DNA from: an uncultured Erysipelotrichaceae bacterium
GTDB taxonomy: Bacteria; Bacillota_I; Bacilli_A; Erysipelotrichales; Erysipelotrichaceae
DNA: 14,034 bases
Direction of reading: 5' to 3'
NCBI GenBank assembly: GCA_902803275.1
Contig: CADCPE010000091.1
Coordinates: 1 to 14,034, forward strand
Of this stretch, positions 5,650 to 13,048 are shown one piece after another. Every line of letters starts with the position of its first letter. Within the stretch, counting starts at the first letter, position 1. The translations under genes and the position numbers were made by a program. A model generated the notes under the pieces. That model saw only the letters and a list, made by a program, of their open reading frames with translations, did not search any database and was not told the origin of the DNA.

Positions 5650-5746
5650 CTTGACCGATGAATACCGATCTCATCGCCTTAGCTGGTTTGAAAGATGTAT
5701 GGATCTTCATCCGACTTGTAGATAAGGAAAAAACTAAAAAAGACAG

Positions 5747-5774
5747 CCTGGGGCCGTAAGGTCTCAGGTTTTTT
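5747..5774 (+). terminator. Intrinsic terminator of the DUF2314/SseB-like gene
   Basis: CCTGGGGCC (5747-5755) pairs with GGTCTCAGG (5760-5768), with two G-U pairs around a GTAA loop, followed by six T. It lies about 100 bases after the stop codon. Confidence 0.8.
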
Positions 5775-5916
5775 ATCAGCTAAAAAATACTGATGTGGAG
5801 AAAACAATTCTTCTATATATACAAGATATATAAATAATCAATCGTTCAAAAAGATTGATCAATACTGATCCAAATCACTGTTTTGTTTTTGATGATAAGG
5901 AGTATTCAGATGTGAG

Positions 5917-5936
5917 TTTTCCACAATTGTGGAAAA
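5917..5936. promoter_or_regulatory. 20-bp perfect palindrome of two head-to-head DnaA boxes
   Basis: TTTTCCACAATTGTGGAAAA is fully self-complementary. Each half is a perfect match to the relaxed DnaA box TTWTNCACA (5917-5925 on plus, 5928-5936 on minus). It lies 80 bases upstream of the 59-residue gene. It could bind DnaA and regulate that gene, or bind another dimeric repressor; no replication gene is nearby. Confidence 0.5.
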
Positions 5937-6016
5937 ACGTGAGAAAATTCTGAAGCAATATCGTTAATTTTTACCCTTGTTTTTTCCTGTATATTAAGGC
6001 TGAAAGGAGGTCAATA

Positions 6017-6196
6017 ATGAGGCCGGCGCTCACTACGATCGCGAGAATACTGGAATCTTCAGGCATGAGCCGCAATGAAACGGATCAGCTACTGGCAAGA
6101 TTTCTTCAGGAAGAAGCATTTGACTATGTGGAATTCATAGAGGAAGAGATCAGGCTGATCGAATCAAAGAATGAGGAATCCGAAATGATCTCGTGA
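6017..6196 (+). CDS. Small acidic protein of 59 residues, unrecognised
   Basis: An exact AAGGAGG (6004-6010) lies 6 bases before the ATG, and a strong terminator follows the TGA by about 30 bases, so this small gene is well bounded. The product starts MRPALTTIARILESSGM and is predicted to be helical. An N-terminal half with a helix-turn-like look (LESSGMSRNETDQLLARFLQ) is followed by a very acidic segment (EAFDYVEFIEEEIRLIE). There is no signal peptide, membrane segment or cysteine. The composition would suit a small DNA-binding or protein-binding adaptor, but this is a guess; no family is recognised. The DnaA-box palindrome upstream may regulate it. Confidence 0.7.
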   Translation: MRPALTTIARILESSGMSRNETDQLLARFLQEEAFDYVEFIEEEIRLIESKNEESEMIS

Positions 6197-6225
6197 TGGC
6201 ATTGATATTATTTCTTTTATGTATA

Positions 6226-6253
6226 GACCGTTCATCAGTGAGCGGTCCTTTTT
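6226..6253 (+). terminator. Intrinsic terminator of the 59-residue gene
   Basis: GACCGTTCA (6226-6234) pairs with TGAGCGGTC (6239-6247), with one T-G pair and a TCAG loop, followed by CTTTTT. Confidence 0.85.
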
Positions 6254-6320
6254 CTTTATTGTGCTGGAGTAAAAACAGAAATAGCAGTAAACTATATTAT
6301 TGTAGAACGAGGTAAAGCAT

Positions 6321-7457
6321 ATGAATTACAGAAAAATCTGCTTATACGGACTGCTGGCGTTTATCGTCTTAACCTGTACAGGCTATATCACATATAACGC
6401 CGGCCAGAAAAACGGCAGCTCCCTTGCAGAAGAGAGTTACAGGGAAGAAAGGGAATATCTTTACAAGCTCAACAGAAGCGAACTTGAACATCTGGATCTG
6501 AAATCTGACAGGTTCTATGTTATCGGACACAAGAGCCCCGATCTGGACACCGTCGTCAGTGCGATCGCCACGGCTAGACTGTTCTCTGCACTAGGCTATA
6601 ATGCCATACCGGCTATCGCTGACAATCTGGATTTTGAAAGCCAGTATATTCTGGAAAAGGCCGGTGTAAGCGCACCTGAGATCCTCTATGATGCTTCAGG
6701 ACTTGATATTCTGCTGGTAGACCACAACGAATACAATCAGGCTGTCGATAATCTGATCGATGCCCACATTATCGGCATCATCGATCACCACGGATTGGGA
6801 ACGGTAACGACGGGCAATGTCGTCTATGTCAATTCAAGACCGATCGGCGCCGTAGCTACAAACATCTGGCTCACTTACCTTAATTTCGGTGTGGAAGTTG
6901 ATGAGAATACGGCTTATCTTTTACTTGCAGCTATCCTTTCTGATACCGGCAACCTTGGTGGATCATTGACTACGGAGGCCGACAAAGAAGCAGTGAGCGT
7001 CTTGAGCAAGATCGCGGGTGGTGAAGATACTACTTCATTCTATAAGGAAATGTATGCTGAAAAGCTTTCATATAAAGGCATGACAGAAGAGGAGATACTG
7101 CTTGCCGACTACAAGGAATATGAAGCAAGCGGAGTTAAATTCGGTATTGCACTGGCCAATGCCATCGATGAAGAAAATGCAGCCAAGCTGGCAAAGAGAC
7201 TTGAAGGCGCACTTCCGGCAGTCTACAGTCAGAAGAATGTTGATCTGCTGTTTGCGGAGATAAGCATCAGAGAAGAAGGCGTCAAGATCGACTACATCAT
7301 CCCTTGCGATGAATACTCAAAGAAGGTCATGATGGATGCCTTCCCGGATTATGATGAATATGACGAGACTTCCTTCATCTTCCGCAAGGGTCTGGGTAGA
7401 AAGACCAAGTTTGTCCCTGGACTGACGGATTTCCTCGCCAGCCATCCGCATGAATAG
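6321..7457 (+). CDS. Membrane-anchored family II (DHH) inorganic pyrophosphatase-like protein
   Basis: A 378-residue protein. Residues 6-25 form a hydrophobic N-terminal segment after MNYRK, followed by a polar linker to about residue 62, so the catalytic part is probably outside the membrane. The enzyme part keeps the family II motifs: GHKSPDLD (His70, Asp74, Asp76), LVDHNE (Asp134-Glu137), IDHH (Asp155-His157) and LLAAILSDT (Asp208). The C-terminal DHHA2 region carries the substrate-binding GRKTK (Arg360, Lys361). All expected Mn-binding residues are present, so hydrolysis of pyrophosphate to two phosphates is likely. Typical cytoplasmic enzymes have about 310 residues and no anchor. A lipobox reading (VLTC, Cys19) is possible but atypical. 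GAGG (6309-6312) precedes the ATG. It forms an operon with the HAD phosphatase 35 bases downstream. A different phosphoanhydride substrate is possible. Confidence 0.85.
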   Translation: MNYRKICLYGLLAFIVLTCTGYITYNAGQKNGSSLAEESYREEREYLYKLNRSELEHLDLKSDRFYVIGHKSPDLDTVVSAIATARLFSALGYNAIPAIADNLDFESQYILEKAGVSAPEILYDASGLDILLVDHNEYNQAVDNLIDAHIIGIIDHHGLGTVTTGNVVYVNSRPIGAVATNIWLTYLNFGVEVDENTAYLLLAAILSDTGNLGGSLTTEADKEAVSVLSKIAGGEDTTSFYKEMYAEKLSYKGMTEEEILLADYKEYEASGVKFGIALANAIDEENAAKLAKRLEGALPAVYSQKNVDLLFAEISIREEGVKIDYIIPCDEYSKKVMMDAFPDYDEYDETSFIFRKGLGRKTKFVPGLTDFLASHPHE

Positions 7458-7492
7458 TTATAATAGACATTAAATAGATATAGGAGAAAGAT

Positions 7493-8599
7493 ATGGAAAA
7501 AAACTCAAATGAAAGTGTATGGCGTATCATAGCCATCGGCGCGCTCGCCATGATGACGGTAATATCGTGCCTTTATGCCAATGCCACCAGAGGAAACAAG
7601 ACACCTGAACCCGTGCCTGAAGCTGAACCGGCTAAAGAAGACTGGCTGGCATTATGGAACGATGATGCCAGAGCCAAAAAGGAACTTACAGCCTATATGG
7701 AGGCCATTACTGATGAAAACGGTCCGGATTTCATACCGGTCGAAGACCGTGTAGCTGTATTTGACCTTGATGGTACCTTGTTCTGTGAAACTGATCCGGT
7801 CTATTTTGACCACATGCTGTTCATGCACAGAGTACAGAACGATCCTACTCATAAAGCAACGGAATTCGAACTGCAGGTCGCAGAAAAAGTTCAGGAATTC
7901 ATCGATACCGGTTCTTATCCTGAAGGACTTGACAACCTGCACGGACAGGGCGTCGCTTCGGCTTTTGCCGGCATGACCATCAGAGAATTCTATGATTATG
8001 TCAAGGCTTTCGGCAAGACAGCTTCTCCTGGCTACAACAATCTCAACCGCGGTGATGCCTTCTATCTGCCGATGGTCGAAATAATCGAATACCTGCAGGA
8101 GAATCAGTTCAAGACCTATATCGTTTCCGGCACTGACCGCCTGATCGTCAGAGGCGCTATGGAAGGTCTTTCATTCATGCATATACCGGCAAATCAGATC
8201 ATCGGTTCCGATGAACTGCTGGTCGCTCCTGAACAGGGTGATACCGACGGTCTTGACTATTTGTACACCGACAGCGATGAACTGGTGCTGGCTGGCAAAT
8301 TCATCATCAAGAACCTCAAGATGAACAAGGTCACTGTCATAGCACAGGAGATCGGCTCTCAGCCTGTGTTGTCATTCGGCAACTCTTCCGGTGACTACAG
8401 TATGGCTAACTACACCATCTCCAACAATCCTTACAAGTCATTGGCTTTCATGCTGTGCTGCGATGATACGGTCAGAGAAAACGGCAATGTAGAGAAGGCT
8501 CAGAAGATGTATGAGGCCTGCGAAAAGAGCAACTACATTCCGATCTCCATGAAGAATGACTGGAAGACCATCTACGGTGATGAAGTAACAAGAAAATAA
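7493..8599 (+). CDS. Lipoprotein HAD-superfamily phosphatase
   Basis: A 368-residue protein. The N-terminus has a charged start, a hydrophobic stretch (residues 12-23) and a good lipobox VIS-C (Cys26), followed by a Pro/Glu-rich linker. This predicts a membrane-tethered lipoprotein facing outward. The HAD motifs are in order: motif I FDLDGT (nucleophile Asp91, acid Asp93), motif II VSGTDR (Ser212), a lysine for motif III near 273-279, and motif IV FGNSSGD (Asp301). The large helical cap insert after motif I and the motif IV form resemble the phosphoserine-phosphatase-like branch. The reaction should be hydrolysis of a phosphomonoester; the substrate is unknown. AGGAGA precedes the ATG. With the anchored pyrophosphatase upstream it may release phosphate outside the cell, which is inference from co-location. 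Confidence 0.85.
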   Translation: MEKNSNESVWRIIAIGALAMMTVISCLYANATRGNKTPEPVPEAEPAKEDWLALWNDDARAKKELTAYMEAITDENGPDFIPVEDRVAVFDLDGTLFCETDPVYFDHMLFMHRVQNDPTHKATEFELQVAEKVQEFIDTGSYPEGLDNLHGQGVASAFAGMTIREFYDYVKAFGKTASPGYNNLNRGDAFYLPMVEIIEYLQENQFKTYIVSGTDRLIVRGAMEGLSFMHIPANQIIGSDELLVAPEQGDTDGLDYLYTDSDELVLAGKFIIKNLKMNKVTVIAQEIGSQPVLSFGNSSGDYSMANYTISNNPYKSLAFMLCCDDTVRENGNVEKAQKMYEACEKSNYIPISMKNDWKTIYGDEVTRK

Positions 8600-8606
8600 T
8601 CATGAG

Positions 8607-8629
8607 AGGCTCTGATCAGAGCCTTTTTT
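8607..8629 (+). terminator. Intrinsic terminator of the pyrophosphatase/phosphatase operon
   Basis: AGGCTCT (8607-8613) pairs with AGAGCCT (8618-8624) around GATC, followed by five more T. The whole stem-loop is a perfect palindrome, so it could also work from the other side. Confidence 0.85.
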
Positions 8630-8749
8630 AATCCCGCAGTCTGAAGATGCAGTAGAATTCAAAAATCGAATGATACTTGTTTATCAATGGTCATATCATA
8701 TGCAAATACCGGCTGTTTTTTCTAGAATAATAATAAGGATGGTAGCGAT

Positions 8750-9265
8750 ATGAAAGAAAAAATCAATGTATTTGATTATGCTGAACTCATCAGCAAGTCT
8801 CTGAGGCCCGGTATTCTTCTTAACAGCAACGGCGACAAGTTCAACAGCATGGTCATCGGCTGGGGACATCTGGGTGTGATCTGGGGAATGGATACGTTCT
8901 GTGTCTATGTAAGAAGATCGCGCTATACGAAGTCCCAGATCGACAAGACCGGTGCTTTTACGGTCTCTGTTCCGCTGTATGGCAGACCTGATGAAAACAT
9001 CAATATGATCTGCGGCACTAAATCAGGCAAAGACATCAACAAGGCCGATTATCTGACGCTGGTCGATGCCGAAAAGAACAATGTTCCGGGGATCAGAGAG
9101 TATCCGATCACGATTGAATGTCAGGTCATCTATTCACAGGATCAGATCCTTGAGAATATACCTCAGGATATCAGGGAGCGTTATTACGCAAATGAAGATG
9201 CCGACAATTTCCATACACTGTACATAGGCAAGATCGTAAGTGCCTATATCATCAAGGAAGACTAA
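8750..9265 (+). CDS. Flavin reductase-like FMN-binding split-barrel protein
   Basis: A 171-residue protein of the flavin_Reduct family (PF01613). The pattern is an N-terminal LRPGILLNS, then FNSMVIGWGHLGVIWG, a YVRRSRYTKSQIDKTGAFTV segment (phosphate and isoalloxazine contacts of the split barrel), a central GTKSGKDINKADYLTL, and a beta-strand-rich C-terminus ending in HTLYIGKIVSAYI. Family members bind FMN and reduce flavin with NAD(P)H, or act as flavoredoxin-like electron carriers in anaerobes. AAGGATGG precedes the ATG at 8750. The stop is followed after one base by the nitroreductase ATG, so the two are translated together and may exchange flavin or electrons. A possible -10 is TAGAAT (8723-8728). 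Confidence 0.85.
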   Translation: MKEKINVFDYAELISKSLRPGILLNSNGDKFNSMVIGWGHLGVIWGMDTFCVYVRRSRYTKSQIDKTGAFTVSVPLYGRPDENINMICGTKSGKDINKADYLTLVDAEKNNVPGIREYPITIECQVIYSQDQILENIPQDIRERYYANEDADNFHTLYIGKIVSAYIIKED

Positions 9266-9266
9266 T

Positions 9267-9761
9267 ATGTCGATAATATACGATAGAGTGAGCATCAGAA
9301 AATATGAAGATCGCCCGGTAGAGGAAGACAAGATCCTGGCGATTCTGAAAGCAGCCATGCAGGCACAATCCGCCTGCAATCAGCAGCCCTGGGAATTCTA
9401 TGTTGTAACAAGCAAAAAACTGCTTGAAAAGCTTAGCGAAGTCTCGCCTTATGCCGGCATGGCCAAGGATGCACCTGTTGCCATCGTTTCAGCATACCGT
9501 AAAGAATGTGAAGTACCGGAATATGCCCAGATCGATCTTTCCATAGCTATGGAGAACCTGTGGCTGGAAACAACGGCACAGGGACTTGGCGGCGTATGGC
9601 TGGGCATTGCTCCGAACGAGGAAAGGATGAAAAAGGTCGAAAAAATCCTGGATCTTCCTGAACGGCTGCGGGCTTTTGCGATCTTCCCGTTTGGTTATCC
9701 TGCCCAGACCAGAAAGCAGGAAGACAGATTCGATGATAAAAGGATCCACTATTGCAGATGA
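9267..9761 (+). CDS. Nitroreductase-family FMN oxidoreductase
   Basis: A 164-residue protein with nitroreductase-family signatures: SIRKYEDRPV at the N-terminus (FMN phosphate contact), SACNQQPWEFYV (residues about 40-51), DLSIAMENLWLETTAQGLGGVWLGI (about 88-112, the dimer-interface helix and flavin strand), FAIFPFGYPA, and RFDDKRIHY at the C-terminus. The ATG at 9267 is chosen because AAGGAAG (9254-9260) precedes it and it follows the upstream stop by one base. A GTG at 9240 would overlap the upstream gene. These enzymes use FMN and NAD(P)H to reduce nitroaromatics, quinones or enones. The natural substrate is unknown. It sits in an operon with the flavin reductase-like gene. Confidence 0.9.
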   Translation: MSIIYDRVSIRKYEDRPVEEDKILAILKAAMQAQSACNQQPWEFYVVTSKKLLEKLSEVSPYAGMAKDAPVAIVSAYRKECEVPEYAQIDLSIAMENLWLETTAQGLGGVWLGIAPNEERMKKVEKILDLPERLRAFAIFPFGYPAQTRKQEDRFDDKRIHYCR

Positions 9762-9767
9762 CAGATC

Positions 9768-9787
9768 AGACCCCGACAGGGGTCTTT
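9768..9787 (+). terminator. Intrinsic terminator of the flavin reductase/nitroreductase operon
   Basis: AGACCCC (9768-9774) pairs with GGGGTCT (9779-9785) around GACA, followed by TTCTT. It begins 7 bases after the stop. Confidence 0.8.
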
Positions 9788-9809
9788 CTTCTGGATACAG
9801 CTGTTATAG

Positions 9810-9815
9810 TATAAT
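9810..9815 (+). promoter_or_regulatory. -10 element for the 215-residue gene
   Basis: A perfect TATAAT lies 27 bases before the ATG at 9843, directly after the preceding terminator. The -35 region (TCTTCT at a 17-base spacer) is poor. Confidence 0.45.
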
Positions 9816-9842
9816 AGTTTTATAGAAACGAGGAAAAATAAT

Positions 9843-10490
9843 ATGATTAGAACCAAAGCAGTCAAACTGAGTGTCATTCCGGCTATTGCTTTCCGTCAGA
9901 AGATCTCTTCAGGCGGATCAGGCGTCACGCTCATCAGAAGTGATACCAGGCAGCCTGGCATCGCTTCGATCTCCAGAAGCTCCGGTGAAGCCATCCCGAA
10001 CAAGCAGACTGATCTGAAGAAATATCCGATGGAGGCATTTGCAGAAGCTCTGGAACTGACCAAGGGTCTTCCTTACAAGAAACAGAAGGGCGTCAAGGCC
10101 GATGAGAAGCTGTTCATGGAAGAACACAAGGAATTCGATGTATTCGAAGAGGAAGAGGTCATCATCGATTCCGCCGAATATCAGAAGATCATCGACAGGT
10201 ATTCCGATAAAAACGGCAAGCTCTCTTATGAACTTATGAACAAGGATTTCATCAAGTTCCTGAAGTCGAGCAGCGTTGTAAGAGACATGGTGGCTGAAGG
10301 CAAGAGTGCTGCCGCTATCCGCAACTATGTCATTTCAAACAAGATCAGAAACATCACCGGCAACGACAAGCTTACCAGCAAGCAGCTCAAAAAGATCGTT
10401 GAACTGCTCGATGAGGTAAGCCCTAAGGGCGTATACAAGGAACTCGACAGCGAGATCAGAAGGATGCTTACGGCAAACAAGAAACGCTAG
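9843..10490 (+). CDS. Unrecognised basic 215-residue protein
   Basis: GAGGAAAA precedes the ATG, a -10 lies upstream and a terminator downstream, so this is a well-bounded single-gene unit. The first 60 residues are low in acidic residues and rich in Ser, Arg and Gly, and look disordered (for example RQKISSGGSGVTLIRSDTRQ). The rest is charged and helical, with an acidic patch (FDVFEEEEVIIDSAEY) and a Lys-rich C-terminal half (KIRNITGNDKLTSKQLKKI). There is no membrane segment; a weakly hydrophobic N-terminus (KLSVIPAIAF) is too short for a confident signal peptide. I recognise no domain. A basic disordered head plus a helical body would fit a nucleic-acid or envelope-associated protein, but nothing here proves it. 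Confidence 0.75.
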   Translation: MIRTKAVKLSVIPAIAFRQKISSGGSGVTLIRSDTRQPGIASISRSSGEAIPNKQTDLKKYPMEAFAEALELTKGLPYKKQKGVKADEKLFMEEHKEFDVFEEEEVIIDSAEYQKIIDRYSDKNGKLSYELMNKDFIKFLKSSSVVRDMVAEGKSAAAIRNYVISNKIRNITGNDKLTSKQLKKIVELLDEVSPKGVYKELDSEIRRMLTANKKR

Positions 10491-10517
10491 GATTCTGATC
10501 CGCAGATCATGAAAGAC

Positions 10518-10543
10518 AGGACTGCTGCAGCTGCAGTCCTTTT
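10518..10543 (+). terminator. Intrinsic terminator of the 215-residue gene
   Basis: AGGACTGC (10518-10525) pairs with GCAGTCCT (10533-10540), followed by TTT. The loop also contains CTGCAG, so the stem can shift. Confidence 0.75.
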
Positions 10544-10611
10544 AATATGCGCAAGTAAGTAATAACAGAGTTAACCGGATATGATATTATTTTCTTAAGA
10601 GAAGTTTTTTA

Positions 10612-10617
10612 TATAAT
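10612..10617 (+). promoter_or_regulatory. -10 element for the lipid kinase operon
   Basis: A perfect TATAAT lies 45 bases before the ATG at 10663. No convincing -35 is seen, but a T-rich tract precedes it. Confidence 0.4.
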
Positions 10618-10662
10618 TCAGGGTATTTTTTCAGATCATGAGATATAGAAAGGAATGATAAA

Positions 10663-11514
10663 ATGATCTATTTACTGACAAATCCTCTGGCTAATAATTC
10701 CAAGGGTATGGAAGATGCCAGAAAATGGAAAACTGACAATAATGCAGATTGTGAACTGTTGAACCTTCTGGAGATAAAGGACCTGAAAGGTTTCTTTGAC
10801 GGACTTAAAGAAGAAGATGAAGTCATCCTTTCCGGAGGTGATGGAACTCTGAACCATTTTGCCAATGAGATCTACGGATATGAATTCAGAAATCCGCTGT
10901 ATTACATCAAATGTGGCAGCGGCAATGACTTCTTCCGTGACAATGAAAAGTATGCCGTAAACGGCAAGATTGATCTGAGACCGTTCCTTAAGAACCTGCC
11001 GCTCATCAGCGTCAAGGGCATCAAGAGAAGGTTCCTCAACGGCATCGGCTACGGGCTTGACGGCGAGACCTGTAGGGTAGGCGATATTCAAAGGGCAACC
11101 TCGGATAAACCGGTCAACTACAGCAGCATTGCCATAAAACTGCTGCTGGGCGGATACAGGCTTAAGAAGGCAACTGTAACAGTTGACGGCGAGACCAATA
11201 CTTACGAAAACGTCTGGCTGGCTTCGACCATGAAGGGGCGCTTCTACGGAGGCGGGCTGATGGTGGCTCCTGATCAGGACCGTTTCAATGAAGAAGGCAC
11301 AGTCTCGGTCGTGACTCTCTACAAGAAAAACAGACTGGTGACCCTGATGAGATTCCCTTCATTGAACAAAGGGGAACACGTCCTTAAAAAAGACTGGGTC
11401 ACTGTTAAAACAGGAAAGAACGTAACGGTCAGTTTTGATGAACCATGTGCCTTGCAGATAGACGGCGATGTCATAGAAGATGTAACGACTTATACGGTTG
11501 AAACAGGTGTCTGA
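10663..11514 (+). CDS. Diacylglycerol kinase-family lipid kinase
   Basis: A 283-residue protein with the DAGK catalytic pattern: NPLANNSKG at the N-terminus (residues 7-15), the ATP-binding SGGDGTLNHF (57-66), and CGSGNDFFRD (84-93). The C-terminal beta-sandwich includes GGGLMVAPDQD and ends in a LQIDGDVIE-type strand, in the place of the family's usual ALQIDGE motif. Members phosphorylate diacylglycerol or related lipids (DgkB, YegS) to recycle lipid intermediates at the cytoplasmic face of the membrane. The lipid accepted here is unknown. AAAGGAAT precedes the ATG. The stop is followed after one base by the next ATG, so it is translated together with the CrtI-like flavoprotein. Confidence 0.85.
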   Translation: MIYLLTNPLANNSKGMEDARKWKTDNNADCELLNLLEIKDLKGFFDGLKEEDEVILSGGDGTLNHFANEIYGYEFRNPLYYIKCGSGNDFFRDNEKYAVNGKIDLRPFLKNLPLISVKGIKRRFLNGIGYGLDGETCRVGDIQRATSDKPVNYSSIAIKLLLGGYRLKKATVTVDGETNTYENVWLASTMKGRFYGGGLMVAPDQDRFNEEGTVSVVTLYKKNRLVTLMRFPSLNKGEHVLKKDWVTVKTGKNVTVSFDEPCALQIDGDVIEDVTTYTVETGV

Positions 11515-11515
11515 A

Positions 11516-13048
11516 ATGAACAGATATGATGTCGTAGTTATCGGCGCCGGAAACGGCGGTCTTGCGGCAGCCTGTACGATCCTCAATGCCAACAGGAGCT
11601 GCCTGGTCTGTGAAAAGCACAATATACCGGGGGGCTTTGCGACGAGCTTTGTAAGGGGACGTTTTGAATTTGAAGCTTCCCTGCATGAATTCAACGGTAT
11701 CGGAACGATCTTGGATCCGGGCAGCACCAGACAGCTTTTTGAACAGCTGGGTGTAGCTGACAAGATCGAATGGATACAGCTGAAGGACGCCTATCATCTT
11801 ATATCCGAAAAAGAGGGCTATGATTATGTCATGCCTTTTGGCTATGAGGAGTTTGCGAAAGCCAACAACCAGCTTGATCCAAACGGAGAAAGATATATCC
11901 GGGAATTCTTTGAGCTCTGTCAGCAGATCAAGGATGCCATGGCCTATATTTCCGAAAGCAAGGGCAGGCCTGATCCTCAGGTGATGATGGAAAGATTCCC
12001 TGACTATCTTGCCTGCGGTTCCTATTCCGTAAACGAGGCATTTGAAGCACTCGGCTATCCTAAAGCCATTGTGGACAATCTGAATACCTACTGGTGCTAT
12101 CTGGGGGCGGATGGAAACAATCTGAGTTTCCTGCATTATGCCAATATGATCTACAGCTACTTCTCCAAGGGAGCAGCCATTCCAAAACACAGGTCACATG
12201 AACTGTCGCTGGCTTTTGAGAAGACGATCCATGAAAAGGGCGGTGAGATCTGGTATAACAGCGAAGTCACCAGGATCCTGACCGATGAGAACAAACATGT
12301 CTGCGGCATTCAGCTGGCTGATGGAAGGATCATTGAAACTAGACACGTCATCGCCAACTGTTCACCGCATCTTGTCTATGGCAAGATGATGGATCCATCA
12401 GCGGTTCCTCAAAAAGCTTTAAAGCTCACCAATTACCGCAAGTTTGCCGGAAGAGGCTTTACCGTTTTCCTCGGTCTTGACAGATCGCCGCAGGAGATCG
12501 GACTTAAAGATCACAACTATTTCATCTATGATACTTCCGATTCAGTCAGACAGTATGCTGCAATGTCCAGGTTCAGCAACACGGCCGCACAGGCTACGGT
12601 GTGTCTGAATAATGCCGATCCTGACTGCTCACCGGCAGGCACAACGATCATGTATATGACGACGCTGTTTACCGATGATGTCTGGAGCGATGTCAAAGAG
12701 GAAGAATACTTTGAAAAGAAGAATGAAGTGGCCCGTGCCATGATCGAAAGATTCGAGAAGGCAACTGGTGTCAATATTCATGACCACATAGAAGAGCTCG
12801 CCATTGCGACCCCTGAGACCTATGCCCGCTATTGCGGACATCCGCAGGGTGTCATATACGGCTATGAGTCCCAGTATTATGACGGCCTCATGAACCGTAT
12901 TCAGATGGTCGAAGAAGACCATTTCGTGCCGGGGCTTAGAATCGGCGGCGGATACGGGGAGAGACTGCTGGGATATCCAAGCAGCTACAAGTCCGGAAAC
13001 AATGAGGCAAAGCGGACTTTGCGCGATATGGAAAAGGAGGGTGACTAG
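11516..13048 (+). CDS. CrtI/phytoene-desaturase-like FAD-dependent oxidoreductase
   Basis: A 510-residue protein. The N-terminal YDVVVIGAGNGGLAAA is the FAD-binding Rossmann motif (Gly10, Gly12, Gly15), followed by EKHNIPGGFATSFVRGRFEF, typical of the phytoene desaturase/carotenoid isomerase/retinol saturase group. The C-terminal FVPGLRIGGGYGERLLGY is the second FAD contact. The ATG at 11516 is chosen over a TTG at 11498 because AGGTG (11505-11509) precedes it. No phytoene or squalene synthase is in the window, so a carotenoid pathway is not supported. Family members in non-pigmented anaerobes probably reduce, desaturate or isomerise other hydrophobic substrates. It lies between a lipid kinase and a ferredoxin-reductase-like gene in one apparent operon. 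Confidence 0.8.
   Translation: MNRYDVVVIGAGNGGLAAACTILNANRSCLVCEKHNIPGGFATSFVRGRFEFEASLHEFNGIGTILDPGSTRQLFEQLGVADKIEWIQLKDAYHLISEKEGYDYVMPFGYEEFAKANNQLDPNGERYIREFFELCQQIKDAMAYISESKGRPDPQVMMERFPDYLACGSYSVNEAFEALGYPKAIVDNLNTYWCYLGADGNNLSFLHYANMIYSYFSKGAAIPKHRSHELSLAFEKTIHEKGGEIWYNSEVTRILTDENKHVCGIQLADGRIIETRHVIANCSPHLVYGKMMDPSAVPQKALKLTNYRKFAGRGFTVFLGLDRSPQEIGLKDHNYFIYDTSDSVRQYAAMSRFSNTAAQATVCLNNADPDCSPAGTTIMYMTTLFTDDVWSDVKEEEYFEKKNEVARAMIERFEKATGVNIHDHIEELAIATPETYARYCGHPQGVIYGYESQYYDGLMNRIQMVEEDHFVPGLRIGGGYGERLLGYPSSYKSGNNEAKRTLRDMEKEGD

Larger units (their letters stand above)
5650..6016. promoter_or_regulatory. Intergenic region with terminator, AT-rich stretch and DnaA-box palindrome
   Basis: This 367-bp gap contains the terminator at 5747-5774, a one-mismatch DnaA-box-like site on the minus strand (5794-5802), and an AT-rich run (about 5801-5843). 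It also contains a hairpin ATCAATC/GATTGAT (5837-5843 with 5853-5859), a Shine-Dalgarno-like AAGGAG (5897-5902) followed by ATGTGA, and a 20-bp palindrome (5917-5936). A candidate -10 TATATT (5990-5995) lies before the small gene at 6017. No long ORF is present. Confidence 0.5.

Noticed and set aside
8700..8753. 17-codon ORF overlapping the flavin reductase start (ATGA)
   Set aside because: No ribosome binding site before its ATG; the overlap is probably chance.
9843..9880. Signal peptide on the 215-residue protein
   Set aside because: The hydrophobic stretch is too short and is followed at once by charged residues, with no clear cleavage site.
11471..12190. 239-codon minus-strand frame opposite the CrtI-like gene
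   Set aside because: Antisense to a gene with clear FAD motifs; no start signal or domain.
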